Assembly (NCBI RefSeq): GCF_022601875.1
Contig: NZ_JAKVIP010000012.1
Location: forward strand, 1 to 64,000
DNA from: Chryseobacterium sp. SSA4.19
Lineage (GTDB): Bacteria > Bacteroidota > Bacteroidia > Flavobacteriales > Weeksellaceae
DNA length: 64,000 nt
Direction: 5' to 3'
In this document: positions 28,801 to 37,330 of the stretch, piece after piece
How the letters are laid out: each line of letters begins with the position of its first letter
How positions within the stretch are numbered: position 1 is the stretch's first letter
The notes under the pieces: model-generated
The model's database searches: none
The model's input: only the letters and a program-made list of their open reading frames with translations
Told to the model about the DNA's origin: nothing
Program-made: the position numbers and the translations under genes

Positions 28801-31001
28801 TTAATCGTTCCGTCATAATCCGTGTCCCGAAAAGCTTCAATCTGTTGCGGGCTGATATCAGAGCTATTCTGAAGCGAAGTATTGATTACTTCATCTGTTT
28901 TGGAAAACAGGTATTTTAATATTCCTTTTTTGATTTGCGGTTTGGTCTGGACGCTGTATTCAGATTCCTTTCTTTTATTTTGAGCCTGAAGTATTTTATC
29001 GGTCTTTTCAATAATTTCAGACAGTTGATCCTTATTGAAGTTGTTAGGATTATTAGTCAGCTGAGTTTGAAGCTTGGTGTATTTCTCGATCTCCTTTAAA
29101 ATAGCCGGTGACTTGAATTTGATGTCGTTTAGTTGAGAGACGACCGTTTGGAGTTTATCCTGAACCCCTGAAAGATCAATTTCAGTTTCGTGTTCCGGAT
29201 CACCACTTTTTTCGGGCAGAACTGTTTGTTGTATTTTTGCTTCGGATTTGGTATTCTCAAAAAGCAGGTCTTCAAATAGATCTCCGATCCTCTCAGTTTG
29301 CTTTTTGGTTTCAAGCCTGTGTAGCCTTGCTAATGCATCATCCAAAGTTCCGTGGACATAAAGTTCCATCCGTCCGTAACGGTTCGATCTCTCACGGATC
29401 TCACCCAAAACGTTTTCAGGAAACTTTTCGAAGTGATCAGAGATATTACGCTTGATTGTTTGCGAGGACTTTTTCAGGATAATGATATCCGTTCCGACCT
29501 GTGTTCCTGCAAATGATCCCGTTGGTAACCGGAAAGCTTTAAGCAGTTCAGCATTTTCAAGCTCTTTCTGGCGGTTTAGCCAGCCGGAGGGAAGGACCAT
29601 CGCCAGGATCCCGTCGTCTTTCAGGACATCCAGGCTGCGTTTAACAAAATAATCTTCGTATTTGGAGATCTTAGGTTCTTCACCCAACCCTTTATAGAGA
29701 CCACGATGTTCCCCATAAGGAGGATTACCGATAACCAGATCATATTGCTGAGAGTGCTCTTTTTTGTTTCCCTTCTCGTCAATAAATTCAGATTCAAAAG
29801 AACGGAGATTGATAGTTGCTTCCGGATGCAGTATTTTCGCAATTGTTGCGGTGGTCTCGTTGATCTCAAAAGCAGAAATATTGACACTCGGCGTAAGGTC
29901 TTTGGCGGCATAGAGAAAGTTACCCGTCCCGACACTTGGTTCCAAAACGTTTATTCCCTTCCTGTTTTTAAATTTGTCTGTGATGAGGTTTCGGACGGCA
30001 TCTACGATTTTCCAATCGGTGTAATACTCATCCAGAATGCCGCGACCCTCTTTTGCGACACCGCCGCTTTTGAACTGGTTGCAGATGTCTTTCAATTCAT
30101 TGGTAATGGCAATAGCATCCTTAAAAACAACCTCTTTGCTTTCGGAAATAAAACAAGCTGCAGAAACGACTTCTGCAACTTGCTGGTTGGTCAGCTTCTG
30201 ACCATTATATTTTGAGATGAGACCGTCTAGTTCTGCAACATTTGCAGAATTTGTGTTTATCTTGGGTATTTGTCCGTTGGCTCTTCCTGTGTTGGGTGCA
30301 ATTCGCCCGAATAGGATTCTGCCCAAGGAAGGTTTTTCTTCAGCATGCTGCGGTTGTGTTCCGTCAGCGGATCTTCTTCCTCGTTCTCCGGCTGTGAGAC
30401 TGCTCCGCTCTGCGCCTGAAGATCCATTTCCAGCATTTGAGCTGCCCAAATTTTGTCCTGTTTCGTTATTTCCTTTTTGCTCGGATTGGCTGTCCTGCAC
30501 AGGTTTTCCAGAATCTCGTCCAGCAGATCCGGATTCCAGTTGCTGAGTGTCGGATATTCCGTTTGGTCTAATAGTAGTGGCTGCATTTTCTGATTCTTTT
30601 GATGTGACTAAATTACTGTTTTTATAAAGATCATCTAATTTGTTCTCAAGATATTGAGACAGATCCTTATTTCCATTGGCGGATATGTCATACATTTTCC
30701 GGATGTCTTTAATATTCTTTTCTTTAAGATCCATCAGGATCTTCAGCGTTTCCTCATCGCCTGTCCGGTTTGCTTCAAGACACAAAAAGATCTTACCTTC
30801 AAAATGTTGGAACCGGTTAATGAATTTCTTCGCATTGACAGCGGTATTAAGGGTAACAAGGGTTCTGCTATTGGACTGCCCGTTAAGTTCCAAAAGTTTT
30901 TGGAACGACTTAGCATCCTCACTTTTTGCAAAAAGTACCAGTTCATTTTTACTTCCTTCAATGATAGTGAGGTCATCGTTAATTTGTAAAGACTCACTCA
31001 T
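25848..31001 (-). CDS. Methylase-helicase fusion, probable ICE anti-restriction protein
   Basis: The 1717-residue protein joins several domains. Residues 1-120 resemble a worn TOPRIM fold (IFLCLEANRTGDE at 71-83), followed by a low-complexity linker (about 135-245). An N6-adenine methyltransferase follows, with motif I LEPSVGTGNF (353-362) and NPPY (426-429). A SNF2-type helicase has EVGFGKT (973-979), DEVH (1123-1126), SATPF (1180-1184) and a C-terminal motif VEGRAWRQG. The tail is coiled coil. The layout recalls DarB of phage P1, which protects incoming DNA against restriction; similar giants are frequent in Bacteroidota ICEs. The gene overlaps the lipoprotein gene by 8 bp. Confidence 0.8.
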   Translation of the reverse strand: MSESLQINDDLTIIEGSKNELVLFAKSEDAKSFQKLLELNGQSNSRTLVTLNTAVNAKKFINRFQHFEGKIFLCLEANRTGDEETLKILMDLKEKNIKDIRKMYDISANGNKDLSQYLENKLDDLYKNSNLVTSKESENAATTIRPNGISDTQQLESGSAGRDSGKPVQDSQSEQKGNNETGQNLGSSNAGNGSSGAERSSLTAGERGRRSADGTQPQHAEEKPSLGRILFGRIAPNTGRANGQIPKINTNSANVAELDGLISKYNGQKLTNQQVAEVVSAACFISESKEVVFKDAIAITNELKDICNQFKSGGVAKEGRGILDEYYTDWKIVDAVRNLITDKFKNRKGINVLEPSVGTGNFLYAAKDLTPSVNISAFEINETTATIAKILHPEATINLRSFESEFIDEKGNKKEHSQQYDLVIGNPPYGEHRGLYKGLGEEPKISKYEDYFVKRSLDVLKDDGILAMVLPSGWLNRQKELENAELLKAFRLPTGSFAGTQVGTDIIILKKSSQTIKRNISDHFEKFPENVLGEIRERSNRYGRMELYVHGTLDDALARLHRLETKKQTERIGDLFEDLLFENTKSEAKIQQTVLPEKSGDPEHETEIDLSGVQDKLQTVVSQLNDIKFKSPAILKEIEKYTKLQTQLTNNPNNFNKDQLSEIIEKTDKILQAQNKRKESEYSVQTKPQIKKGILKYLFSKTDEVINTSLQNSSDISPQQIEAFRDTDYDGTINNRGKHYPFANFINGRWVHDFYYAEGNIYAKLEQLERDFADKHSIGGTEDQYEKQKALLQRVLPRPKSIDEISISPNHEFVHRFALGQVEKERYNYNTKLSEVVTVDYNLAEKFKDFVGTLSSDGFQGSSAWEVRQFVDNETVTGSDKERNALVRDRRKAAANDLFQKFIREELSDELRERFVKDFNKNYNNIHVPDYSRFPLFSKIYKNFKGQELRLTEVQKAGIGRLTTKGVGLLAHEVGFGKTLSGILSMHEAMERGNSKRPLIVVPNDSILKQWVETIFETIPGAKVNVLGNLGKDYDLSKFDNKDGEITIVTYEGFNNIGFSENITQDLASKFSYISESELRSVNSISERDFQKELEKTREVEGKMKRGKIYDWEDFGFDHMTFDEVHNANHIVGKVRIEDRRFSSDFRSQNQQTSKLGINTWMAAQYIQEKYDGRNVTLLSATPFTNKPLEYYSILSLIANKRLEESGYFNVNTFFETFMEADTDMEIDAKGDVKFKANVRRFRNNSLFQQLLSEFIDIKGEEDNPELIRPNKINKEYKIEQNDLTREQYDLLTENFSETEKGAILIHILNARLIAISPYLSPYYEGEFPAVEEFIENSPKLNETMNLIRQNKNDIPETGQIIYSELAVAEFQRMKEYLVSNIGYKPEEVGLITGATSKTQRISIQNDFNSGKIKIIIGSEAIQEGMNLQENTTDLYLLSLPYNFTTLRQVEGRAWRQGNKHENVRVNFMLTNDSIDVFMLQKLQSKQARYLEAMKKGADVLDVSDISTQELKTSIITNPETRANIEIELLKKKIESEKNKHLADIAFVLRKQEDFLKVKEMVTKAEQSYNRILGYTQNPDENTDYWKNQLPSYQKTIDLAKAEVLKTIEILSEKGVNVAEIEKQTKNTEAKIAELDKRLEELPELKMELFDKYKAEKEERLKIINERDFMKERDNENQALFCLSSNKISSSKGFLDPRTNRIEDYSYLYNQELKRRR

Positions 31002-31674
31002 TTTTACTGCGTGTTACAAAATGATCAAACTCAAATAATTCTCTAGCTATGTCATCCCAGTTTTTTCTCGGAATCAATTGAAGCGTGACAAAGATGTCGT
31101 TCTTCTTATTGTAAGAGTCGATGCGTTCCAAACGGCCGTGATAATCAAGTTCCGCGTGCCGGTATAATGAGTAGGGTAGGATGGTGTCGGTGGGGTAAAT
31201 GTAGAACCGGGTATAGTTCCAGGGGGAATTAATTTCAAAGCGTTTGTATTGCTTTCCAAACAAAACGGTGTCAGATAATTTTCTTCTGTTCCTGTAATTC
31301 GGGATCCATTCTTTTGAGAAAACAGCACCCTCTTTCTTATCCCACACGAGCAAAGGCTTTTGTTTTAAGACAATCTCCGAAAAGATGGTGGTCTTTCTTT
31401 CGTAGCCTATTGCATAGCAGAGAGAATCTTTGATAAAATAGATCTGCTTACTCATTTCCGGAAAGGTTCGGTCGGGAACGATCTCTATCAGGTTATCGTT
31501 TGAGTAGCTCATTTTGGAAATGTGGAAGCTCTGCATCCTTTCAAGGCCTCTGGAGGCTTCGAAATAGACATTGGAAATGATATCAATTCCTCCTTTCTCG
31601 GATCTGACTTCCTTGTGGCAGGAGCTAAAGCATAGAATGATCGCAAAGGATAATATTGTCAATTTTATTTTCAT
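30994..31674 (-). CDS. Putative lipoprotein
   Basis: From ATG 31674 the protein has 226 residues and begins with a lipoprotein signal: basic start, hydrophobic stretch and CFSSC lipobox, lipidated cysteine near residue 19. The rest is a beta-rich domain resembling outer-membrane or periplasmic lipoproteins with repeated tyrosine-rich strands; no family is named. An earlier start at 31704 would put ten residues before the signal and is less likely. It is followed with an 8-bp overlap by the methylase-helicase gene and preceded by a terminator, so these two genes may form one unit. Confidence 0.65.
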   Translation of the reverse strand: MKIKLTILSFAIILCFSSCHKEVRSEKGGIDIISNVYFEASRGLERMQSFHISKMSYSNDNLIEIVPDRTFPEMSKQIYFIKDSLCYAIGYERKTTIFSEIVLKQKPLLVWDKKEGAVFSKEWIPNYRNRRKLSDTVLFGKQYKRFEINSPWNYTRFYIYPTDTILPYSLYRHAELDYHGRLERIDSYNKKNDIFVTLQLIPRKNWDDIARELFEFDHFVTRSKNE

Positions 31675-31685
31675 CGTGTTGATTT

Positions 31686-31719
31686 TAAAAAAGCGGCAGA
31701 CCATAAGACCTGCCGCTTT
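31686..31719 (-). terminator. Terminator behind the 550-residue ICE gene
   Basis: AAGCGGCAG (31691-31699) pairs with CTGCCGCTT (31710-31718). On the minus strand the stem is followed by a T run, placing it directly after the 550-residue gene. Confidence 0.8.
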
Positions 31720-31741
31720 CGGATATTGGTCAGGTATTTCG

Positions 31742-33394
31742 TTATCGTTTGATGCTCTGCTCTTTCACGTTATTTTTTTCGTGCTTATTATCTTGTTCCA
31801 AACCCTCCAAAGGTTTATTGGTATTCAGCCTGTTCATATCATTATCATAGAGTTTAAGGTTTCTGTTCTGAGGGTCCAGAACTGCTTTTCCCTCTATGAC
31901 GTTATCGTCCTGCTGAAATTTTACTTTGACGATATTTCCTTTCTCCAACGATTTTATAGCATTATCCTTCCATTCCGGTTTATCGAAGATCAAATTTGCT
32001 TTCTCTACGATCTTCGATGTATCAACCCCATAATTTTTATAGAAGTTCTTGAAGTAGTAGTTTCCGTTATCGGTTTTTGGCTCATCGAAATTTAACTGGA
32101 CAAACGCCGGTTCCATCTGTTCGGTCTTCGGGTTTTTAAATTCTATTTTAACGGCGCGCCCTTCCAGAAGATTCACGGCTTCCTTAGCGGTGAATGTATG
32201 CTCCTTGCTGACCTGGAATTTCTGATGGATGGTCTCATTTTTGTCATTATCCAGGATTGCATGGTAAGAATTGAAAAATACACCCCCGCTATCCGTTTTG
32301 TTAAATCGCAATAGAAACCCTACCTTATTTTCAGGCAATGTCTTATCAGAGGACGTTTTTAGTTCAAATTGCGTTTTGCTGGATCTAATGCCTTTTTCGA
32401 GATCTTTGTGAAGCTGTTCGCTTTCGCCGAAACCTAGATATTTCAGCTGGTCTTTCAGGTACTGCACCTGGTCGAAATCTTTTTGTGTTTCCATAATGTT
32501 TGAATTTTGATCGTTATATTTTATTTCATTGATTGATAATGGCCTGTATGCGGACATCTCTTCTTCGTCCAGGAACATTTTGATAATTTCACCTCCCGGC
32601 AATACAGAGTAAGCTTCTGCGTACTGCTGTTTTTGAAGTAGGCCATAAGCCAACTCGTATTTATCATTCTTAGATAGCTGGTGTCCATCAATGAAATCCG
32701 GTAGTTGTCTTAATTGTTGCTCAGTTAAAGCGTAGTCTCCGCTTGTTGTTCCGAATTCTTTCTCTTCCAGGTAGCTCTCCCTTTGGTGTTGGGTGATGTT
32801 CAGATCTTCCAGTATAAGTTTTTTCTCTTTTGTACTATTTTTGTGATCGAGGAGATCATTGATTTCTTGGTCGGAAAGCTTCGGGGAAAGAAGGTTGAGT
32901 AGGGCCTTTTCTTTCAGATCATTTTCCGCAAAGCTTTTAAATTCGCTTAGGCTTTGTGAAATATCAAAAGAGACCTTCATACCTGTCCACTCGTTTTTAC
33001 CGCACGGTAATCGGTATTCCTGGGTTTGCAGATCATAACCATAAAAGCTGTTCCCATTCGGACTTTTCAGGGAACCGCTTCCATCATCGTAATCATTCCA
33101 ACTCCATCCTTTTGGAAGATCAGCTGCTTGCGTTTCATTTGTTGATATCATATTGTCGGTATTATGATGATCGATCAAATTATTTAATGGTAGATTGTCT
33201 GAACTTACAGGTCGTAGATCAAATGGCTGAGCATCTAATTGATAGTCGAAGGTGTAACCGACAGCTTCACATTCCTCCTGAAAAGCTTTACAATCCTTGT
33301 AATCAAGTCCAACGCTTGCTTCTTTTTGCTGCCATTTATCCAGGACCGCCTTCAATTCTTCCGGAAGTAGGTGGTAATTTTCAAATAGATCCAT
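31742..33394 (-). CDS. Conserved ICE accessory protein, unknown function
   Basis: A 550-residue soluble, acidic, modular protein. Residues 1-60 form a short helical segment with KAFQEECEAVGY. A middle part (about 175-290) contains helices and the YALTEQQLRQLPDF stretch. The C-terminal half (about 300-525) is beta-rich and has repeats of V-K-I-E-F / V-K-V-K-F type strands. No enzyme motif was found. Proteins of this layout occur in the non-transfer part of flavobacterial ICEs. It is separated from the next gene by a terminator and begins 62 bp after the 230-residue gene. Confidence 0.55.
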   Translation of the reverse strand: MDLFENYHLLPEELKAVLDKWQQKEASVGLDYKDCKAFQEECEAVGYTFDYQLDAQPFDLRPVSSDNLPLNNLIDHHNTDNMISTNETQAADLPKGWSWNDYDDGSGSLKSPNGNSFYGYDLQTQEYRLPCGKNEWTGMKVSFDISQSLSEFKSFAENDLKEKALLNLLSPKLSDQEINDLLDHKNSTKEKKLILEDLNITQHQRESYLEEKEFGTTSGDYALTEQQLRQLPDFIDGHQLSKNDKYELAYGLLQKQQYAEAYSVLPGGEIIKMFLDEEEMSAYRPLSINEIKYNDQNSNIMETQKDFDQVQYLKDQLKYLGFGESEQLHKDLEKGIRSSKTQFELKTSSDKTLPENKVGFLLRFNKTDSGGVFFNSYHAILDNDKNETIHQKFQVSKEHTFTAKEAVNLLEGRAVKIEFKNPKTEQMEPAFVQLNFDEPKTDNGNYYFKNFYKNYGVDTSKIVEKANLIFDKPEWKDNAIKSLEKGNIVKVKFQQDDNVIEGKAVLDPQNRNLKLYDNDMNRLNTNKPLEGLEQDNKHEKNNVKEQSIKR

Positions 33395-33456
33395 TGTTAT
33401 TTTTTACGTTAAGGTTTATATATTTCTAAGGAATTAGTCAGTTTCTCTTAAAGGAC

Positions 33457-34149
33457 TTATCTTTTGAATCTTCGTTTTTCTTCCTGCTGCTGTTCCTCAT
33501 TTTCCCGATTGCGGTTGGCGTCTTCATAGCGATCCTTATCATTGACGTTGAGCTGAACATCTGAAGTACCATTGTGCATTCTTTTATCTTTTACAGATAT
33601 TCTCGTAACGGAATCAATTTCCCTGGAGACAATGTTTATATCATTAGAAATTGCTTTGGCGATTTCCGGGTACTGGTCGATTTTATCGTAGAGGTAATTT
33701 TTCAGTTTCTGTAGTTCGGCTTTATAGCGACTGAGTTCCTGCACGTCCTTCTGATCGGCAATAATAGCGGTGAGCTCAGTGGCATTTTTAATAAAATCGA
33801 ATTCCACTGTTTTACTGTTTTCCTTATCGAAGATGAATGCTTTTTTTTCGATATTCCATTGGTCCGGAGATCTTGACAGGTCTTTGATGTCCGTGTACTG
33901 GACTTTTTCTTTGCTATTTTCCAGAATTTCCGCAAGGCTTTTGTCCCGTTCAAGAAAGATGACCTTCAGCTGGGTATTATTGTCGGTGAGTTGAAAAGTA
34001 GCGCGGTTCCTGTCATTATCAGCGACAATCGTATAGCCTCGGAGAAACTTTTGGACGTCGTTAGCACTTAACTTTTTTGAAAATGTCAGGTCTTCATTGA
34101 TGATGCCATAGGTTTTCAGTTCTTCCGTGGGTAAATTGTTATTTTCCAT
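33457..34149 (-). CDS. ICE accessory protein with ELKTYGI motif
   Basis: A 230-residue soluble protein. It begins with a short domain (LKTYGIINEDLTFSKKL, residues 11-27, then FLRGYTI) that recalls DUF4099-like N-terminal parts of ICE proteins. A helical middle and a very charged glutamine/glutamate/arginine-rich tail follow (about 200-230). Function unknown. It lies 33 bp behind the start-proximal M23 peptidase gene end and likely belongs to the same transcript. Confidence 0.5.
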   Translation of the reverse strand: MENNNLPTEELKTYGIINEDLTFSKKLSANDVQKFLRGYTIVADNDRNRATFQLTDNNTQLKVIFLERDKSLAEILENSKEKVQYTDIKDLSRSPDQWNIEKKAFIFDKENSKTVEFDFIKNATELTAIIADQKDVQELSRYKAELQKLKNYLYDKIDQYPEIAKAISNDINIVSREIDSVTRISVKDKRMHNGTSDVQLNVNDKDRYEDANRNRENEEQQQEEKRRFKR

Positions 34150-34182
34150 ATGATGATATTTTTCGTTAGAGTGTAAGAATAT

Positions 34183-35019
34183 TTAGTTTTGATAGGATGT
34201 AACAAGCCAATGATCTGCTACGATAAGGTCATTGAGAAAATGGACAGGATCGATGTACTTCCCATTTTCCCTGACTGCGAAATGTAGGTGTGCTCCTGTA
34301 GAATTTCCGGAATTCCCGCTTTTGGCAATGACATAACCCGCTTTTACGAGCTCCCCAACTTTGTAATAGATCTCTGAGAGATGCAGGTAAGCTGTTTCAT
34401 ACCGGTTGTAGTGTTTTACTTTGATGTAATTTCCACCGCCTTTGGGATCCCAGCCTGTTGCGCTAACCATTCCATCCATTACGGCATATACATTTTCGAA
34501 GTAGGCTTTCAGGTCAATGCCGTTATGTATTTTTGACTTTCCAAATATTGGATGTATTCTCCTTCCGTAAGATGATGTCACTGAAATTCCCCGGTTTAAT
34601 GGCATTGCGATCTTTGGCAACGTTATGTTTTCAATTTTATTTTCAAGGCCATTCTTCGTTAGAGGTCTATTTCGTTTTTGTTCATCAATAATTTTACTGT
34701 GAAGCTGAAAAATCAGGGAATCCTTCACATTCTGTATATTCCATTTTTTAATGTCGTACTCTGTATTCTCTTTGATCATTGTTTTCAGAGAGTCCAGTTC
34801 TTTTTTCAGGTCTGCTTTAGAGATCGTACTAAAAATATCCTTCCGGAATTTTTTGCCTTTTTGCTGTTTCAGAACTTTATTTTCTCCCGTCTTCTCCAAG
34901 ATCTGAGCATTATCTGTTTTCTTTGGCAATGCAGGCGTAAGCGTGTTGAATTGCCCATATACAGCGCAATGAAAAGATAAAAGCAATCCGATCAAAAAGT
35001 ATGTTTTAAGTGTTTTCAT
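34183..35019 (-). CDS. Secreted M23-family peptidase
   Basis: The 278-residue protein has a signal peptide (about 1-22), a charged helical region (40-125) and a LytM/M23 domain (about 145-265). The zinc ligands are H165 and D169 in HNGIDL, and H246 in HLHF, with H213 (YLHLS) and H244 as further active-site residues. M23 enzymes cut peptide cross-links in cell wall; in conjugation modules they open the wall for the transfer channel. Its start overlaps the stop of the coupling protein gene by 4 bp (ATGA), tying it to the transfer operon. Confidence 0.88.
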   Translation of the reverse strand: MKTLKTYFLIGLLLSFHCAVYGQFNTLTPALPKKTDNAQILEKTGENKVLKQQKGKKFRKDIFSTISKADLKKELDSLKTMIKENTEYDIKKWNIQNVKDSLIFQLHSKIIDEQKRNRPLTKNGLENKIENITLPKIAMPLNRGISVTSSYGRRIHPIFGKSKIHNGIDLKAYFENVYAVMDGMVSATGWDPKGGGNYIKVKHYNRYETAYLHLSEIYYKVGELVKAGYVIAKSGNSGNSTGAHLHFAVRENGKYIDPVHFLNDLIVADHWLVTSYQN

Positions 35020-37010
35020 GAGGCTGGTCTTATAAATTCATTAACAATAAGCTCGACTTCCTTGTTGATCTTCCGGAAATTGCTCATCAGAACCTCCTCT
35101 TTGCGGTTAATTCCCCTTTTGTCCAGAAATGAATAATAGACCTGCATCGGAACGTAGTTCTTTTCTTCCGCTTTAATGGCTTTCATATCCAGATCGATCT
35201 TTCCATGAATTGCTGACGTTTTGTATTCTTCCGCATCGTTTTCTTCTCCTTGCGCGATCATTCCCACCATTTCGCCGGTCTTCAATGCTGCTATTTTTCC
35301 GGCCGGAATCATGTGGTCCATTTTTTCATTAATGCTGGTCGTTGTTCCTTGCTGTGATATGGACTGCGAATAAGATTTCTGCTTGATCTTTCCGAACAGT
35401 TTTTCCAACCAATCCAACGTATTTTTATCTCTGGCAGAGCCGGAAAGAATATTTCCGACAATGGAAGAAATGGTATCCGCTACCTCCTTTTTATAAAATT
35501 GGCGGAGCTGCGGAATCTCCTGAAGTCCAAGCAACACGGCAACCCTGTTACTTCTTGCGGTTGCGACAACGTTGTCGATCTTATGGATATAAATGGTCGG
35601 GAACTCATCTGCAATAATGCCTCCCGGCAGATTGTGCTTGGAATTGATAAGTCGCAAAGTGCGGTTTAACACCGATGAATATAATGCGGAATTGATATCC
35701 TGTGTGCCCGGATCTGAAGCCAAAATCAGGATGGACGGATTTTCCCTGGCGGTAATCTTCAGTTCCACTTCATCTCCTGAAAACACCCAGAAACTTTCTT
35801 TGGTAGCTAACCTTGAGAGAAATATTTTCAATGTTCCGATCTGCCCTTCTAACTGGTCAAAAGCTTTATTGTCGTATGCCGTTTTGAACGGAGAAAGGAG
35901 CGAGCCTATTTCTTCATTGGTAAAAAGCGTATCAAAGATTTCCTGGTAGCTTCGGTTCATAAAAGAGAGAATATGAGGCAGGTCTGAATATTTTCCGTTT
36001 TCCAGGGTGGCAAAGAAGTAAATGCAGGATGAGAGGAAGTTGATCGCAGATTGGGTAAAGAACGCATCCGATCCTCCTCCTGAACTGCTTCCGCCCTTCT
36101 GTAGTGAGGACACCATGGATTCCGCCATTTCCTGTGCTTCCGCAAGGGTTTGAATATACTTTTTATGAAAAGGATTGACCCTTTTTGATCTCTCGACCTC
36201 ATTCAGGTTGATGACATGAAACTGATAGTTGTATTCCGATTCTTTACTTTTTTTGATCAAATAGTGATAGTAGGCAATCTGTGCTAGGTCCGGAAACTTG
36301 AAATCGTAGATACACAGGCAGAAACCTTTGGCTATCATCTGACGGATGGCCGGATTGATCACCCCGAAAGATTTACCGCTGCCTGGCGTTCCGATGATCA
36401 TAGTTCCTCGAAATGGATTAAGATTGATCCAGCCTTTGTTGATCTTGCCGTTATACCGGAACAGATAAGGAATATTAATGCTGGTATCAGTATTGACCAG
36501 CTCCTTATTTTGGTCAAAAGATTCTTCTTCCACGTTCCATCGGTCTTTTCCCATTTTCTGCTGCATCAGCTTGGAGATGCTGTCTGCGCCCATCTGAAGG
36601 ATTACAGCACCCAGAAAAGAGAGAACCGCATAAATGACCTGGTACAGGTTCATCCCGGGGAAGACTTTTGGAAGCTTGGCGTCTCCTGCTTCCTTCTGCC
36701 AAAATAGGGAACAGAACATCAAAGCCAGTCCCAGCACCATTGGAACAATGATCTCCTTTGCAACGTTGAGGTCTTTCTTTTTTTTTGCTTTTGTCCCGAC
36801 AGCAACCAACCCGATCAAAATGAGTGTGGCAAACTTGGCATTAACTGGCGGATAAATAAAGCTCATCTTCGAGAAGTTCTTCAATAGGTTGGAGATTACC
36901 GGGACTTGAGTATGGAGGTAAAAAAGGGAAGCGCAATCCAATGCAACGACAGCATAAACTGCCTTTTGCAGGAATCCGTAGATCTTTATTTGATGTTGTT
37001 GTTCTTGCAT
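35016..37010 (-). CDS. VirD4/TraG-type coupling protein
   Basis: The 664-residue ATPase has several N-terminal membrane segments (about 12-33, 58-75, 85-104, 120-140) and a cytosolic motor domain. Walker A is GTPGSGKS (207-214) and the Walker B region is GGIIADEFPT in the second half, followed by the GLQEIPQL stretch typical of type IV coupling proteins. It brings the relaxase-DNA complex to the transfer channel. It overlaps the small coiled-coil gene upstream by 25 bp and the M23 gene by 4 bp. In Bacteroidota elements such a protein is often called MobC or TraG; I give no symbol to avoid confusion with the VirB4-like TraG. Confidence 0.9.
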   Translation of the reverse strand: MQEQQHQIKIYGFLQKAVYAVVALDCASLFYLHTQVPVISNLLKNFSKMSFIYPPVNAKFATLILIGLVAVGTKAKKKKDLNVAKEIIVPMVLGLALMFCSLFWQKEAGDAKLPKVFPGMNLYQVIYAVLSFLGAVILQMGADSISKLMQQKMGKDRWNVEEESFDQNKELVNTDTSINIPYLFRYNGKINKGWINLNPFRGTMIIGTPGSGKSFGVINPAIRQMIAKGFCLCIYDFKFPDLAQIAYYHYLIKKSKESEYNYQFHVINLNEVERSKRVNPFHKKYIQTLAEAQEMAESMVSSLQKGGSSSGGGSDAFFTQSAINFLSSCIYFFATLENGKYSDLPHILSFMNRSYQEIFDTLFTNEEIGSLLSPFKTAYDNKAFDQLEGQIGTLKIFLSRLATKESFWVFSGDEVELKITARENPSILILASDPGTQDINSALYSSVLNRTLRLINSKHNLPGGIIADEFPTIYIHKIDNVVATARSNRVAVLLGLQEIPQLRQFYKKEVADTISSIVGNILSGSARDKNTLDWLEKLFGKIKQKSYSQSISQQGTTTSINEKMDHMIPAGKIAALKTGEMVGMIAQGEENDAEEYKTSAIHGKIDLDMKAIKAEEKNYVPMQVYYSFLDKRGINRKEEVLMSNFRKINKEVELIVNEFIRPAS

Positions 37011-37330
37011 TGCCGTTTTAAGTTATTTATTTGATCTTTAAAGTAGTCAACCCTATTTTTTAATCTGGTATTCCTTATTTCCAAATTTTGAATATTGCGC
37101 CTGTTTACACTAATATGTTTTTTCAAGATTTCATTTATTTCGTTTGCTTGGGAAATTTTTAGATCTAAAGAATTGATCTGATTTTCAAGATCTAAAAACT
37201 GTTCTTTCAACCTATTCTCCCTAATTTGCTTTTTCTTGCTAAAATGTTCTGATATAAACATGATGAACAAAAACCCGAACCCCGTTCCAAAAAATACATT
37301 TATGTATTTTGTCAAAATTTCTAAATTCAT
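36986..37330 (-). CDS. Small membrane-anchored coiled-coil protein
   Basis: The 114-residue protein has one N-terminal membrane helix (about 8-27) and then an almost continuous coiled coil (30-108) rich in leucine, asparagine, lysine and glutamate. It shares one base with the stop of traN and runs 25 bp into the coupling protein gene, so it is translated from the same transcript. It may brace the coupling protein against the transfer channel; that is inference. AT-rich codon use differs a little from its neighbours. Confidence 0.6.
   Translation of the reverse strand: MNLEILTKYINVFFGTGFGFLFIMFISEHFSKKKQIRENRLKEQFLDLENQINSLDLKISQANEINEILKKHISVNRRNIQNLEIRNTRLKNRVDYFKDQINNLKRQCKNNNIK

Noticed and set aside
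29621..30586. Several open frames opposite the methylase-helicase gene
   Set aside because: All are out-of-frame shadows of conserved methylase motifs on the minus strand.
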